Source: Alphaproteobacteria bacterium (GTDB lineage: Bacteria > Pseudomonadota > Alphaproteobacteria > UBA2966). From it: a stretch of DNA of 50,466 bases. Position 1 is the first letter of the stretch; every line of letters starts with the position of its first letter. The notes beneath the pieces were generated by a model that did not search any database, had not been told where the DNA came from, and was given only the letters and a program-made list of their open reading frames with translations. Positions 28,546 through 38,479 of the stretch are shown here, one piece after another. Where the stretch lies: NCBI GenBank assembly GCA_021296255.1, contig JAGWAU010000040.1, positions 1 to 50,466 of the forward strand, written 5' to 3'. A program made the translations under genes and the position numbers.

Positions 28546-28670
28546 TCGGCCGTGGCGGTTCAGGTCCGGTTTGAACCGCCGCAGGGCCGTGACGCGGCCC
28601 GCGGGATGTCCGGCGGGCTCTTCGGGCAGCAAGGAATGCTGGAGCGGTTCCAGCCAAGCTGGAACCGCTA
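28546..28670 (+). repeat. Intergenic palindromic repeat, copy A (most complete)
   Basis: The element contains three hairpins in order. Stem 1 is GGCGGTTC (28554-28561) with GAACCGCC (28573-28580). Stem 2 is GGGCCG (28584-28589) with CGGCCC (28595-28600). Stem 3 is a perfect 11-bp stem, GCGGTTCCAGC (28644-28654) with GCTGGAACCGC (28658-28668) around a CAA loop, preceded by AAGGAATGC. Related copies lie at about 33915, 34833, 43611 and 43895. It occupies the gap between the 3' ends of gloA and gltA. It could stabilise or end both transcripts. Confidence 0.8.
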
Positions 28671-28820
28671 GGTCAGCAACCAGTGGACAAAAGCACGCTG
28701 AAATGCCGCTGGCGCTGACGATTGTCATTGGCGGCCTCACCGATCGTCATGCGGCAATGCCGGGGCGCGCTTCCGGCGCCCGATGATTCCTCCGCTCCGT
28801 TTTGGGGCTGCGGTTCCAAA

Positions 28821-30140
28821 TCAGGATCGCTGATCGGGGGGGACATAGTCCCGTTCCGTCGGTCCCGTGTACAGTTGACGTGGTCGGCCGATTCTTTGAT
28901 CGGGATCCTCGATCATCTCTTGCCATTGGGCAATCCACCCCACCGTCCGCGCCAGCGCGAACAGTACCGTGAACATCGACACCGGAATGCCCATGGCCCG
29001 AAAAATGATGCCCGAGTAGAAATCGACATTCGGGAACAGTTTCCTTTCCACGAAGTACTTGTCTTCGAGCGCGATGCGTTCGAGTTCGATCGCAAGTTCC
29101 AGCAAGGGCTCGTTCCTGACGCCAAGCTCTCCGAGGACGGCGTAGGCGCTCTCCCGAAGAACCGCAGCGCGCGGATCGTAATTCTTGTATACCCGGTGGC
29201 CGAAACCCATAAGGCGGAATGGATCGTCGCGGTCTTTGGCCCGATCGATGAATTCCGGGATCTTCTCGACCGAGCCGATTTCATCAAGCATCTCGAGAAC
29301 GGCTTCGTTGGCGCCACCGTGGGCTGGTCCCCATAGACAGGCGATGCCGGCGGCGACGCAGGCGAACGGGTTGGCGCCGGAGGATCCCGCCAGGCGTACG
29401 GTCGACGTCGAAGCATTTTGCTCGTGGTCGGCATGCAGTATGAAAATCCGGTCTATTGCCTTGGCCAGAATCGGGCTCACGTGATAGTCCTCGGTCGGCA
29501 CGCTGAACATCATGTGGAGAAAGTTTTCCGGATAGGTCAGCGCGTTTCGCGGGTACATGAACGGCTGGCCGATTGAATACTTGTACGCCATGGCCGCGAT
29601 CGTGGGCATCTTGGCGATCAAACGGTAGGACGCAACCATGCGGTGTTGCGGGTCGTTGATGTCGAGACTGTCGTGGTAAAACGCGCTCAGGGCGCCGACG
29701 ACCCCCACCATGATCGCCATCGGATGGGCGTCCCGCCGGAATCCGCTGAACAGCCTGATCAGCTGATCGTGAATCATGCTGTGGTGCTTGAGATCGCTCT
29801 CGAAATCGGAGAGCTCTGTGGCGTTGGGCAGTTCCCCATTCAACAGGAGGAACGCGACTTCGGTGAACGTGCTGTTCTCCGCGAGCTGTTGAATGGGGTA
29901 CCCGCGGTGAAGCAGGACTCCTTCCTCGCCGTCGATGTAGGTGAGTTCCGATGAGCAGCTAGCCGTTGCGACGAATCCGGGATCGTAGGTAAAGCAACCG
30001 AGGTCCGAGTAGAGCCTGCGGATGTCAATGACATCCGGTCCGATCGTGCCTTTGAGGCGCGGGAGGTCAAGCGAGGCCGTATCGCCGGAAGTCAGCAGGA
30101 AATCGTCGTCATTCGTCGGGCTCTCAGATTTCTGAGCCAT
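28821..30140 (-). CDS. gltA: Citrate synthase
   Basis: GltA condenses oxaloacetate with acetyl-CoA, the entry step of the TCA cycle. The 439-residue protein is the large, type II hexameric form of Gram-negative bacteria, typically NADH-sensitive. Catalytic residues are recognised in [23 protein letters not shown] and PNVDFYSGI, with [14 protein letters not shown] before the last. The N-terminal beta domain has YTYDPGF-like [14 protein letters not shown]. It is convergent with gloA, with the palindromic repeat between them. gltX lies 104 bases upstream on the same strand. Confidence 0.96.
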   Translation of the reverse strand: MAQKSESPTNDDDFLLTSGDTASLDLPRLKGTIGPDVIDIRRLYSDLGCFTYDPGFVATASCSSELTYIDGEEGVLLHRGYPIQQLAENSTFTEVAFLLLNGELPNATELSDFESDLKHHSMIHDQLIRLFSGFRRDAHPMAIMVGVVGALSAFYHDSLDINDPQHRMVASYRLIAKMPTIAAMAYKYSIGQPFMYPRNALTYPENFLHMMFSVPTEDYHVSPILAKAIDRIFILHADHEQNASTSTVRLAGSSGANPFACVAAGIACLWGPAHGGANEAVLEMLDEIGSVEKIPEFIDRAKDRDDPFRLMGFGHRVYKNYDPRAAVLRESAYAVLGELGVRNEPLLELAIELERIALEDKYFVERKLFPNVDFYSGIIFRAMGIPVSMFTVLFALARTVGWIAQWQEMIEDPDQRIGRPRQLYTGPTERDYVPPDQRS

Positions 30141-30244
30141 ACGGTGTCCTTCCTGAGATGGAGTTTGTTCGGCAAACCACTTGGCGGGTTTGGTTGCCTG
30201 GATTATACGATGAGATCGGGGGGCGCGAAACCTGGATGCCGTGC

Positions 30245-31648
30245 CTACGCTTTTACCGCATCGCTCATGCGCCCCAAGCTTTCCTCTTTGCCCAGTATGG
30301 TCAAGACCTCGAATATTCCGGGAGATATGGTTCTTCCCGTTAAACCGGCTCTCAAGGGCTGGGCCACCGAGCCAAGTTTGATCTCCTTCTCGGCGACGTA
30401 ACCCCGAATTGCGGTCTCGACCGTGGATTGGTTCCAGTCCTCGAGCGTCTCCAGAACCTCGGCGAGGTCGCGCAGCAGCGACTTGGCATCAAGGGTCAAC
30501 AATTTCGCCGCCTTTTCATCGATTTCAATGGGTCTATCATGGATAATAAATAGAGAATTTTCAATTAGTTCAGGTATCAACTTAGATCTAGGTTTCAATT
30601 CTGGCATCGCGGCTTTCAGACGCTCCAGATCCCGATCCCTCAGGTCACGGCCACAGCGTTTCGCCAGACGGTCACGAATCATTTCGACCAAGCGATCATC
30701 CTGAGCCCGTTGAATGTAGTGCACATTCACGTTCTGCAACCTGTCGACGTCGAACCGGGCCGCACCGCGGCCGAGGTGATTCAGGTCGAACCACTCAACC
30801 GCTTGTTCTGTCGTGAAGAGTTCGTCGTCTCCGTGACTCCAGCCCAGGCGGACCAGATAGTTCCGCAACGCTTCCGGCAGGTACCCATCTTCCCGATACG
30901 CCTCGACGCCCACGGCACCGTGGCGTTTGGACAACTTTGCGCCGTCGGCCCCGTGGATCAGCGGGACATGAGCAAACTCGGGAACCGTCCAGCCCAGCGC
31001 CTGGAACAGAATCGTTTGCCTCGCCGCGTTGTTCAGATGGTCGTCACCACGAATGACGTGCGTCACCCCCATGTCGTGATCATCCGCGACCACGGACAGC
31101 ATGTACGTAGGCGTTCCATCGCTCCTCAACAGAACCATGTCGTCGAGCTGTTGGTTGGCGAAGGTGACCGTGCCCTGGACATGGTCCTTGATGACGGTCT
31201 CGCCGGAGAGAGGTGACTTTATCCGGACGGTAGGGGATACGTGCGTTGGTGCCTCGGAGGGATCACGGTAGCGCCAGCGGCCGTCGTAGAGAACCGGACT
31301 TCCCCGCTCTCTTGCGGCGTCTCGCATTTCCGCCAGCTCTTCGGGCGTACAGTAGCAGTGGTAGGCCTTGCTCTCCTTAAGAAGTCGCTGCGCGACCTCC
31401 GCGTGACGTTCCATGCGCTCCGATTGGCGCACGATTCCGTCGTCCCAGTCGAGGTTAAGCCACCTGAGGCCGTCGATAATCGCCGAAACCGCCTCTTCCG
31501 TTGAGCGTTTGCGGTCGGTGTCCTCCAGCCTGAGGAGAAACTTGCCACCGTGGTGTCGGGCGTACAGCCAGTTGAACAGGGCCGTTCTAGCGCTCCCAAC
31601 GTGCAGGAATCCTGTCGGTGATGGGGCAAATCGTGTGACGACGGTCAT
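30245..31648 (-). CDS. gltX: Glutamyl-tRNA synthetase
   Basis: GluRS charges tRNA-Glu (and, in species lacking GlnRS, also tRNA-Gln). The class I motifs are present: the HIGH equivalent in [16 protein letters not shown], and [20 protein letters not shown] and [11 protein letters not shown] are other family blocks. At 467 residues the length is standard. Codons 351-370 (30541-30600) are strikingly AT-rich, 16 G or C in 60 bases, with AGA, ATA and CTA codons, unlike the rest of the gene; the encoded residues still read as a continuous protein. comEC starts divergently 112 bases away. Confidence 0.94.
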   Translation of the reverse strand: MTVVTRFAPSPTGFLHVGSARTALFNWLYARHHGGKFLLRLEDTDRKRSTEEAVSAIIDGLRWLNLDWDDGIVRQSERMERHAEVAQRLLKESKAYHCYCTPEELAEMRDAARERGSPVLYDGRWRYRDPSEAPTHVSPTVRIKSPLSGETVIKDHVQGTVTFANQQLDDMVLLRSDGTPTYMLSVVADDHDMGVTHVIRGDDHLNNAARQTILFQALGWTVPEFAHVPLIHGADGAKLSKRHGAVGVEAYREDGYLPEALRNYLVRLGWSHGDDELFTTEQAVEWFDLNHLGRGAARFDVDRLQNVNVHYIQRAQDDRLVEMIRDRLAKRCGRDLRDRDLERLKAAMPELKPRSKLIPELIENSLFIIHDRPIEIDEKAAKLLTLDAKSLLRDLAEVLETLEDWNQSTVETAIRGYVAEKEIKLGSVAQPLRAGLTGRTISPGIFEVLTILGKEESLGRMSDAVKA

Positions 31649-31760
31649 CGGTCGGTGCTGGTCACGGTACCTGCCGCTGGAGGGTGAGGATGTCTAACAC
31701 ATCCGTGAAGGCGGTTCGACACGAGGAGAATACATCTGAACCTTCCATACTCCACGGGCG

Positions 31761-33890
31761 ATGCGGAGCAGACGGTCCGATTTTGTTCGAGTCTGGCTCT
31801 TGCGGCTGACCTCCGCGATGGGCCGGGCGTGGGGTGCCCGGCGATTGCAGGATGCCCTTCTTGCGGAGCGTGAACGTTGGCCCCTCTGGATTCCCGTCTT
31901 CCTGGGTATCGGCATTGCAGGATACTTCTCGCAAGCGAGCGAGCCGCCCGGTTGGCTGGGCCCCGCAGGCGTCCTGTCCGCACTGGGTTTTGCTTGGGCC
32001 TTCCGGAACGAGCCACGCGGCTTTCTGACTTTGATCGGCATCGCACTCGCTGCCGCCGGTTTTGGGCTTGCACAAATCCGCACCCATTGGGTCAGTGCTC
32101 CCATCCTGGCCGAGCCGGTGCGCTCGGCACAGGTCAGCGGTCGCGTCAAGTCGATCGAGACGCACGCTCGCGGGGTCCGGGTCGTCCTGGATGAAGTGGC
32201 GATCGAAGGGCGGCGTGAGCGTGCCACTCCGAAGCGGGTACGCATCACTGTCTATAGGTCCGGCGACTTTCGGCCCGGTGACCATGTATGGATGCGCGCT
32301 ACGCTCAACCCTCCGCCGAGACCCGCCCTCCCGAGGGCGTTCGATTTTGGTCGACAAGCCTTTTTCCAAGGATTTGGAGCCGTTGGATTTTCCGCTAACC
32401 GGGTTCAGGTCCTGTCGAGAACATACCCAACATTTCCTCACAGCATCGGACAGCAGATATCGGCCCTTCGACTGGAGTGGGCGCGGGCCGTACTCGGGGA
32501 GACTCCGGAGGCGCGTCGCGGCGTCGCAGTCGCCTTGTTAACGGGAGATCGCGGTTCGATTCCCGAAAGGAATCTCGTCGAAATGCGGGATTCGGGGCTC
32601 GCCCACCTACTGGCCATTTCGGGATTACACGTAGGGTTGTTCGCCGGGCTGCTGTTCACGATCACGCGTGGCGCACTCGCATTGACTGTACCGGTGGCGC
32701 TTCGGTTTCCGATCAAGAAATGGGCCGCAATGATCAGTCTTGCCGGTGCGTTCGCCTATCTTCTGATGACGGGGGGCACGATCCCGACCCAGCGCGCGTT
32801 CCTGATGATCACGATCGGTCTACTGGCTGTCGTGTTCGAGCGGGTCGCGCTTTCGATGTTCGTCGTTGGCTGGGCCGCCATCGGTATCCTCATTGTCACT
32901 CCGGAAAGCCTGCTCTCTGCAGGATTCCAAATGTCGTTCGCCGCGGTGATCGCGTTGATCTCCGCCTATGAGACCTTGGCGCAACGCATCCAGATCTACC
33001 GCTCTCGCGGACGCGTCTGGCGACAGGTATGCCTCTATATGTGCGGAATAGTGTTGACCACCTTGATCGCGGGACTTGCGACGGCACCGTTTGCGGCATT
33101 TCATTTCAACCGAGTCGCGACCTTTGGCCTCGCGGCCAATTTCCTGGCGGTTCCCGTCATGGCGATGTGGATCATGCCGTGGGCCGTCGTCACTTATCTC
33201 CTTTTTCCGCTTGGATGGCAGGATTTGTCCCTGGCCCCCATGCTCTGGGGTATCGGAGCGGTTCTGGATATCGCCCACGCAGTGGCGTCCTGGCCGGGGG
33301 CCGCCCGGCTCATTCCAGTCTTGCCCCCGGTGTTCCTCACACTGATAACTCTGAGCGGTCTCTGGCTGTGCATCTGGACGACAAAATTACGACTGTTCGG
33401 GGTCCTTGGTTTGGTGGCGGCCTTGCTTTCCGGTGTGTTCGTTGACGTTCCTGATGTCCTCGTGGATGAGAGAGGGCGTATGCTCGCGGTGCGACTGGAC
33501 GACAACCGAGTCACGGTTTCGTCAAAAAGGTCTAGCTTCGTCCGTCAGTCATGGCTTCGAGCCCTCGCGGTGTCGAAAACGGCATCCTGGCCAGAGATAG
33601 GCGCCGACGCGGCCTCGGTGAACCGCTGCGATCCGCTGGGTTGTCTGTTCAGATTGAAAGGCCGAGTTATCGCATTTTCGACCGATCCTCGAGCGCATCC
33701 GGAGGACTGCAAGACCGCTGACGTGTTGGTGAGTTCGAGGCCGGTGCGGGTTTCCTGTCAGGTGCCGCAAGTCGTCATCGATCGCTTCGATCTGTGGCGC
33801 CATGGTGCGCACGCCGTTTACCTGGATGGCGATGCGGTGCGGGTCGACACCGTCAGCCGACACCGTGGCCGTCGTCCGTGGTCTCCTTGA
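31761..33890 (+). CDS. comEC: ComEC/Rec2 family membrane protein
   Basis: ComEC forms the inner-membrane channel for single-stranded DNA in natural transformation. The 709-residue protein has two N-terminal helices, a soluble DUF4131-type domain (about 85-220) and the Competence domain with many helices (about 235-520), including LAHLLAISGLHVGLFAGLLF and TGGTIPTQRAFLM. The C-terminal 150 residues lack the metal-binding motifs of the lactamase-like domain found in Bacillus ComEC. No other competence genes are in view, so transformation cannot be claimed. The position beside gltX and lexA is common in alphaproteobacteria. Confidence 0.88.
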   Translation: MRSRRSDFVRVWLLRLTSAMGRAWGARRLQDALLAERERWPLWIPVFLGIGIAGYFSQASEPPGWLGPAGVLSALGFAWAFRNEPRGFLTLIGIALAAAGFGLAQIRTHWVSAPILAEPVRSAQVSGRVKSIETHARGVRVVLDEVAIEGRRERATPKRVRITVYRSGDFRPGDHVWMRATLNPPPRPALPRAFDFGRQAFFQGFGAVGFSANRVQVLSRTYPTFPHSIGQQISALRLEWARAVLGETPEARRGVAVALLTGDRGSIPERNLVEMRDSGLAHLLAISGLHVGLFAGLLFTITRGALALTVPVALRFPIKKWAAMISLAGAFAYLLMTGGTIPTQRAFLMITIGLLAVVFERVALSMFVVGWAAIGILIVTPESLLSAGFQMSFAAVIALISAYETLAQRIQIYRSRGRVWRQVCLYMCGIVLTTLIAGLATAPFAAFHFNRVATFGLAANFLAVPVMAMWIMPWAVVTYLLFPLGWQDLSLAPMLWGIGAVLDIAHAVASWPGAARLIPVLPPVFLTLITLSGLWLCIWTTKLRLFGVLGLVAALLSGVFVDVPDVLVDERGRMLAVRLDDNRVTVSSKRSSFVRQSWLRALAVSKTASWPEIGADAASVNRCDPLGCLFRLKGRVIAFSTDPRAHPEDCKTADVLVSSRPVRVSCQVPQVVIDRFDLWRHGAHAVYLDGDAVRVDTVSRHRGRRPWSP

Positions 33891-33914
33891 TGGGGACGTC
33901 GCAAAGGAATGATC

Positions 33915-34012
33915 GCGGTTGTGGCGGTTCGAGTCGGGCTTGAACCGTCATGGAGGCCGCACCGCGGCCCACCCGCCGTAAGCGATAAGGAATGCCGGAG
34001 CTAAACTGGACC
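33915..34012 (+). repeat. Intergenic palindromic repeat, copy B
   Basis: Stem 1 is GGCGGTTC (33923-33930) with GAACCGTC (33942-33949), one base changed from copy A. The GC-rich middle GGCCGCACCGCGGCCC follows. AAGGAATGCCGGAG then matches the motif before stem 3, but stem 3 itself is degraded (CTAAACTGGACC). It fills the gap between the convergent 3' ends of comEC and lexA, the same setting as copy A. Confidence 0.7.
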
Positions 34013-34015
34013 TCT

Positions 34016-34717
34016 CTAATACTGCCTGAGGAGACTGACCAGACGGCCCTGGACCTTGACTCGGTCGGGCCCGAAAATCCGTGTCTCGTAGGTCTCGTTC
34101 GCGGCCTCCAGGGCAACCGAATTCCCTTTGCGACGCAAACGCTTGAGCGTAACTTCTTCGTTATCGATCAAGGCCACCACGATAGTGCCATTCTCCGCGA
34201 CGTCGCCGCGCTCAATGATGATGGTATCGCCGTCGAAGATGCCGGCATCGACCATCGAGTCCCCGGCCACTTCCAACGCGTAGTACTCACCGCGTCCCAA
34301 CAACGACGCGGGCACGTCCACTGAATTTGATTGATCCCGCAACGCCTCGATCGGCGTGCCGGCGGCAATCCTGCCGTAGAGGGGCAAACTGAGGCTTTCC
34401 GAGCCCCGCGCGGCGGTGGAATCCGCGGTTTTCGCGGCGAAATTGCCCCGGATGACGCTCGCGGAGAAGCCCGGTTCCGGCGCTGTCGTACGCGCGACGG
34501 CTCCTTCCGGCAGTTTGAGTACCTCGAGTGCCCGCGCGCGATGTGGCAGCCGGCGGATGAAACCCCGTTCCTCAAGGGCGGTAATCAAGCGATGGATGCC
34601 CGACTTCGACTTGAGGGCCAAGGCATCCTTCATTTCGTCAAATGATGGAGAAACACCGTTTTCCGCGAGGTAATCGTTGATGTATCGAAGGAGTTCGTGC
34701 TGCTTTCGTGTCAACAT
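34016..34717 (-). CDS. lexA: LexA repressor
   Basis: LexA represses SOS genes and cleaves itself when RecA filaments form on damaged DNA. The 233 residues include an N-terminal winged helix-turn-helix (about 1-65; [20 protein letters not shown]). The cleavage site is Ala119-Gly120 in YGRIAAGTP. The catalytic dyad is Ser154 (AGDSMVDAG) and Lys192 (EVTLKRL). All essential residues are present. A perfect LexA operator lies 66-80 bases upstream, so the gene is probably autoregulated. It has its own promoter and is separated from moeA by 185 bases holding repeat copy C. Confidence 0.95.
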   Translation of the reverse strand: MLTRKQHELLRYINDYLAENGVSPSFDEMKDALALKSKSGIHRLITALEERGFIRRLPHRARALEVLKLPEGAVARTTAPEPGFSASVIRGNFAAKTADSTAARGSESLSLPLYGRIAAGTPIEALRDQSNSVDVPASLLGRGEYYALEVAGDSMVDAGIFDGDTIIIERGDVAENGTIVVALIDNEEVTLKRLRRKGNSVALEAANETYETRIFGPDRVKVQGRLVSLLRQY

Positions 34718-34782
34718 TGATCAGATCCCGACTCCGGTTCCAGGGGCACAAGATATGGAACAAAAGAAAAACATTCACATAT

Positions 34783-34811
34783 GTTCTAGTTTAGTTCTCA
34801 ATGGAATTCAA
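34783..34811 (-). promoter_or_regulatory. lexA promoter with LexA operator
   Basis: On the minus strand TTGAAT (34811-34806) and TAGAAC (34788-34783) are spaced by 17 bases and form a plausible promoter for lexA. GAACTAAACTAGAAC, which on the plus strand is GTTC-N7-GTTC at 34783-34797, overlaps the -10 box and spacer. This is the standard alphaproteobacterial LexA operator, placed where binding would block RNA polymerase. Confidence 0.75.
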
Positions 34812-34832
34812 GTGCCGTGTGAGGGAACGCAG

Positions 34833-34919
34833 GAGGTCGCACCGCGCACCGCGGCCCGCGGGTCCGTTATCGTGAGCGCCAACAAACGCTGGAGCGGTTG
34901 AGTCAAACTGGAGCCGCTA
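34833..34919 (+). repeat. Intergenic palindromic repeat, copy C (left end missing)
   Basis: The copy lacks stem 1 and begins with the GC-rich middle CACCGCGGCCCGCGGG. It continues with AACGCTGGAGCGGTTG and ends with the stem-3 partner CAAACTGGAGCCGC. The right arm overlaps the end of moeA: the moeA stop codon (34903-34905) and its last codons lie inside it. Confidence 0.65.
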
Positions 34920-36132
34920 AGTGCTCCGGCCCCGGCGAGTTCAGGGGAATGATGTCCACTGGCGTTCCCTTCGCCGCAGCGGGTGCGTGAGGGGCGCGGA
35001 CGATCAGACAGTCGGCGTGTGCCAAGCGAGACAACATGCTCGAATCCTGAATCTCGAAGGGCGTAGCGACCAACTCCCCGGACTCGTCTCGCGCGAGGGT
35101 GGCTCGCAGGTAATCTTCCCGGCGGTCGTTCCCGGCAACGTCGCAGCCTAGTTCAGCTTTGCCGTAGCGCACCGATGTCTCGCCCAGCCCGAGCATCTTT
35201 GCGATCGCCGGACGCAGAAAGATCAGGCTGCACACGAGGGCGGACACGGGATTTCCCGGTAGGCCGAGCATCGCCGTGTCATCTAGGTGTCCGAACATGA
35301 GCGGCTTGCCGGGCCTCATGGCGATACGCCAGAAATCCACCTCAAGCCCCACGTCGCCGAGAACGTGCCGCACGAGGTCATGATCGCCGACGGATGCGCC
35401 TCCGATGGTGACGAGCATATCCACGCCCTTCGCCCCGGCAGCGAGAGTCCTGAGCGAGTCCTCTGTGTCGAGAGCAATGCCGAGGTCGACCGCTTCGGCG
35501 CCGGACGCCTCGACGAAGGCGCAGAGGCCGACGTTGTTGGAACTCACGATCTGATTGGGTCCCAGAGGTTCGCCGGGCATGACGAGTTCGTCGCCCGTCG
35601 CCAGGACGGCGATGCGCGGCTTGCGGTGCACGCGCAGCCACGGACAGTTCATCGATGCGGCCAGGGCAACGTCCCTGGCATCCAGGACCTGTCCGGACCT
35701 CAGGCCGACTTCACCTTCGCTGAAGTCCAGGCCGGCGGGCCGGATATACTTTCCTTTCGGGGTGCCTTCCTTGACGATGATCTTTTCGCCGTTCGCCACG
35801 GCATCTTCCTGAATGACGATCGCATCGGCGCCGCAGGGCACCGGGCCGCCGGTAAAGATCCTGACCGTCTCGCCTGGACCGACGACGCCGTCGTACGCGC
35901 CGCCCGCCGGTGCCTCCCCGATCTGCCGTAGCGTGGCCGGCGTTTGGGCCACGTCCGCCGCGCGCACCGCATAGCCATCCATCGCCGAGACGGCGACCGG
36001 TGGTTGGGTGACGCGCGCGCGCACCTCCTCGGCCAGAACCCTCCCCAGAGCGCCCGCCAGTCCCACGGTCTCGACGCCCGTCGGCAAGAGCGGCTTGAGA
36101 ATCTTCTGCCGTGCCTCGACGACGGAAATCAT
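34903..36132 (-). CDS. moeA: Molybdopterin molybdenumtransferase MoeA
   Basis: MoeA inserts molybdate into adenylylated molybdopterin to form the molybdenum cofactor. The 409-residue protein has the MoeA order. The N-terminal linker and domain have VSAMDGYAVRAADV, and FTGGPVPCGADAIV follows. The MoCF domain has VLATGDELVMPGEPL and GGASVGDHDLV, then MFGHLDDTAMLGLPGNPVSA. The C-terminal domain normally ends near VDIIPL; here about ten further residues (NSPGPEHLAAPV) are encoded by the palindromic repeat copy C, which also provides the stop. It lies 6 bases after moaC. Confidence 0.93.
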   Translation of the reverse strand: MISVVEARQKILKPLLPTGVETVGLAGALGRVLAEEVRARVTQPPVAVSAMDGYAVRAADVAQTPATLRQIGEAPAGGAYDGVVGPGETVRIFTGGPVPCGADAIVIQEDAVANGEKIIVKEGTPKGKYIRPAGLDFSEGEVGLRSGQVLDARDVALAASMNCPWLRVHRKPRIAVLATGDELVMPGEPLGPNQIVSSNNVGLCAFVEASGAEAVDLGIALDTEDSLRTLAAGAKGVDMLVTIGGASVGDHDLVRHVLGDVGLEVDFWRIAMRPGKPLMFGHLDDTAMLGLPGNPVSALVCSLIFLRPAIAKMLGLGETSVRYGKAELGCDVAGNDRREDYLRATLARDESGELVATPFEIQDSSMLSRLAHADCLIVRAPHAPAAAKGTPVDIIPLNSPGPEHLAAPV

Positions 36133-36138
36133 GTCAGT

Positions 36139-36615
36139 TCAGTCCGCCCTGAAGATGCCGGATTTTCCGCCGCTCTTGAACGTCAGACGTGCCGATTCGA
36201 TCGTCATGGCACGGTCTACCGACTTACACATGTCGTAAACCGTAAGCGCGGCCACTGACACCGCTGTCAACGCCTCCATTTCGACACCGGTTCGGGCGGT
36301 GGTTCGGCAAGTCGAGATGATCGTCACGGCGCTGTGCTCGAGATCGCAGCTCAACTCGATGTCGACGGCGGCGAGCGGTAGTGGATGACAGAGCGGAATC
36401 AAGTCCGACGTTCGTTTGGCCGCCATGATCCCGGCGATTCGCGCGACACCCAATACGTCGCCCTTTCCCACCCGTCCGTCCAAGATCATGGAAAGGGTAT
36501 CGGATTTCATGCTCACCCGTGCTTCCGCCGTTGCGACACGCTCGGTCTCTTGCTTCGAGGTCACGTCGACCATCCGTGCGTTTCCTTGATCGTCAAAATG
36601 CGTCAGTTCGGCCAT
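36139..36615 (-). CDS. moaC: Cyclic pyranopterin monophosphate synthase MoaC
   Basis: MoaC makes cyclic pyranopterin monophosphate from the MoaA product in molybdopterin synthesis. The 158-residue protein has the family blocks [18 protein letters not shown] at the N-terminus, [15 protein letters not shown] (catalytic region), [20 protein letters not shown], and the C-terminal KSGGKSG. It lies 12 bases after trpC and 6 before moeA on the same strand, the typical alphaproteobacterial trpC-moaC-moeA arrangement. Confidence 0.95.
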   Translation of the reverse strand: MAELTHFDDQGNARMVDVTSKQETERVATAEARVSMKSDTLSMILDGRVGKGDVLGVARIAGIMAAKRTSDLIPLCHPLPLAAVDIELSCDLEHSAVTIISTCRTTARTGVEMEALTAVSVAALTVYDMCKSVDRAMTIESARLTFKSGGKSGIFRAD

Positions 36616-36627
36616 TGTCTTGGGCGC

Positions 36628-37443
36628 TCAGGCCGTGACCGCATCGGAGTCGAACGGCGTCAGCAACTCCGACGTGGCTTGGGCGACGTCGTCCGCCCGC
36701 ATCAACGATTCCCCTATAAGGAAGCAGTTCACGCCGGCCGCGCTCATACGGTTAAGGTCCTGCGGAGTGGACAGGCCGCTCTCGCTGATAACGATCGTGT
36801 CCTCAGGCACGTGCGAGACGAGGTTCTCGGTCGTGGCCAGGTCGACGTCGAATGTCCTGAGATTTCTGTTGTTGATCCCGACCAGTTCGGGATTCAGGGT
36901 CTTCGTACGTTCCAATTCCTCCTCGTCATGAACCTCGAACAGTATGTCCATTTCCAGTCCACGCGCCGTCGTGGCGAGCGTATCGGCCTGTTCGTCATCC
37001 AACACCGCCATGATCAACAATACGCAATCAGCGCCGAGCGCCCTGGACTCCACGATCTGATACGGTTCTATCATGAAATCTTTGCGCAGGACGGGAAGGC
37101 TACCGGCGTCGCGCGCCTGCCCGAGAAAGTCGTCCGCACCCAGAAAATAAGGCCGATCCGTGAGGACGGAAAGACAGGTCGCTCCTCCGTCGGCATAGGC
37201 GCGTGCCAACGCCCGGGGGTCGAAATTCTCCCGGATCAGGCCTTTCGACGGCGAAGCCTTCTTTATCTCGGCGATCAGGCCGTAGTTGCCGTCCCGCATC
37301 GCTTCCTTGAGCGCTTCGGCGAATCCACGCACTCGAGGCGCCGTCTCTGCGGCCGTCAGAACCTGACTGTCCGGGACCAAACCGCGCTGGCGCTCAACGT
37401 GAACGCGCTTGTCCGCGATGATCTTCTCGAGAACGTCACTCAT
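36628..37443 (-). CDS. trpC: Indole-3-glycerol phosphate synthase
   Basis: TrpC closes the indole ring in tryptophan synthesis, converting carboxyphenylaminodeoxyribulose phosphate to indole-3-glycerol phosphate. The (beta/alpha)8 barrel is recognised from [61 protein letters not shown] and [12 protein letters not shown]. At 271 residues it is a single-domain enzyme, not fused to TrpF as in E. coli. The start overlaps the end of trpD by 8 bases. Confidence 0.96.
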   Translation of the reverse strand: MSDVLEKIIADKRVHVERQRGLVPDSQVLTAAETAPRVRGFAEALKEAMRDGNYGLIAEIKKASPSKGLIRENFDPRALARAYADGGATCLSVLTDRPYFLGADDFLGQARDAGSLPVLRKDFMIEPYQIVESRALGADCVLLIMAVLDDEQADTLATTARGLEMDILFEVHDEEELERTKTLNPELVGINNRNLRTFDVDLATTENLVSHVPEDTIVISESGLSTPQDLNRMSAAGVNCFLIGESLMRADDVAQATSELLTPFDSDAVTA

Positions 37444-38479
37444 CCGTCGCGGCCGACTCGTTCGTAATGGCGATCAGGCCGTCCAGCGCCGTCCGTGCCT
37501 TGCCGTTGTCGATGGAGTCCGCGGCCATGGCCGCGCCATCCTTGAGGTTGTCCACTTCTCCCGACGTGATGAGCGCGGCCGCAGCATTCAGCAGCACGAT
37601 GTTGCGGAAGGCACTCTCGTGGCCGTCGAGGAGGGCATTGATCGCGAGCGCGTTGGTATCCGCGTCACCGCCCTTCAGCGACTCGCCATCGGAGCGCGGT
37701 AATCCGGCGTCCTCCGGTGTGACGTCGAACGTCCTGATGTCGTCGTCCTTCAATTCGGCGACGAAGGTGGAGCTTGTGGTCGTGATTTCATCAAGCCCGT
37801 CGCTGCCGTGAACCACCCAGACGTGCTGGGAACCTAGATTCTTTAACACCTGCGCAAGCGGTTCCACCCATTCCCTGGAAAAGACTCCAACGAGGTGTTT
37901 TTTGACGCCCGCGGGATTCGAGAGGGGTCCCAGCATGTTGAAGATCGTGCGGGTACCCATTTCGACGCGGGTACCGCCCACGTGGCGCATCGCACCGTGG
38001 TGGCGCTGGGCGAACATGAAGCACAGACCCGCCTCCCACAGGGCCTTCTTCGTCAACGAGAAATCGCACTCGATATTGACGCCGAGCGACGACAGTACAT
38101 CCGCAGCGCCCGACTTTGAGGACGCCGCGCGGTTTCCGTGCTTGGCTACGGGAATGCCGCAGCCCGCAACCACGATGGCCGCGGTGGTCGACACGTTGTA
38201 CGTTCCGGACCGGTCCCCCCCGGTGCCGACCACGTCGATCGCCGTTGCCGGAGACTCGATCCGAGACATCTTCTCGCGCATGGTCATAACACCGCCGGTC
38301 AATTCATCGACGGTTTCCCCACGCAGGCGCAGCGCCATGAGGAGCGCGCCCATCTGCGACTGCGTGGCATCGCCGGACATCATGATGTCGAACGCGCGGT
38401 GAGTCTGGTCCACGCTCAGACGCTCGCCCTCCGCCACGAGAGCTATGATTTGCTTCATGGTGAGTTGGGCGTCGCTCAT
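37436..38479 (-). CDS. trpD: Anthranilate phosphoribosyltransferase
   Basis: TrpD joins anthranilate to PRPP in the second tryptophan step. The PRPP-binding loop [20 protein letters not shown] is at about residues 83-102, followed by [20 protein letters not shown] and [20 protein letters not shown]. The 347 residues are normal, and TrpG is a separate gene. It overlaps trpG by 4 bases and trpC by 8, indicating coupled translation within the trp run. Confidence 0.96.
   Translation of the reverse strand: MSDAQLTMKQIIALVAEGERLSVDQTHRAFDIMMSGDATQSQMGALLMALRLRGETVDELTGGVMTMREKMSRIESPATAIDVVGTGGDRSGTYNVSTTAAIVVAGCGIPVAKHGNRAASSKSGAADVLSSLGVNIECDFSLTKKALWEAGLCFMFAQRHHGAMRHVGGTRVEMGTRTIFNMLGPLSNPAGVKKHLVGVFSREWVEPLAQVLKNLGSQHVWVVHGSDGLDEITTTSSTFVAELKDDDIRTFDVTPEDAGLPRSDGESLKGGDADTNALAINALLDGHESAFRNIVLLNAAAALITSGEVDNLKDGAAMAADSIDNGKARTALDGLIAITNESAATDE

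Noticed and set aside
32548..32570. tRNA T-arm-like GGTTCGATTCCC
   Set aside because: It lies within the comEC coding sequence with no acceptor, D or anticodon arm around it. A similar GGTTCGAGTTCCC in nuoN (near 934) was rejected for the same reason. I found no tRNA or rRNA gene in the window.
33300..33890. Loss of the lactamase-like domain in ComEC as evidence of decay
   Set aside because: The missing metal motifs are common in alphaproteobacterial ComEC proteins, and the frame is intact, so this is not a sign of a broken gene.
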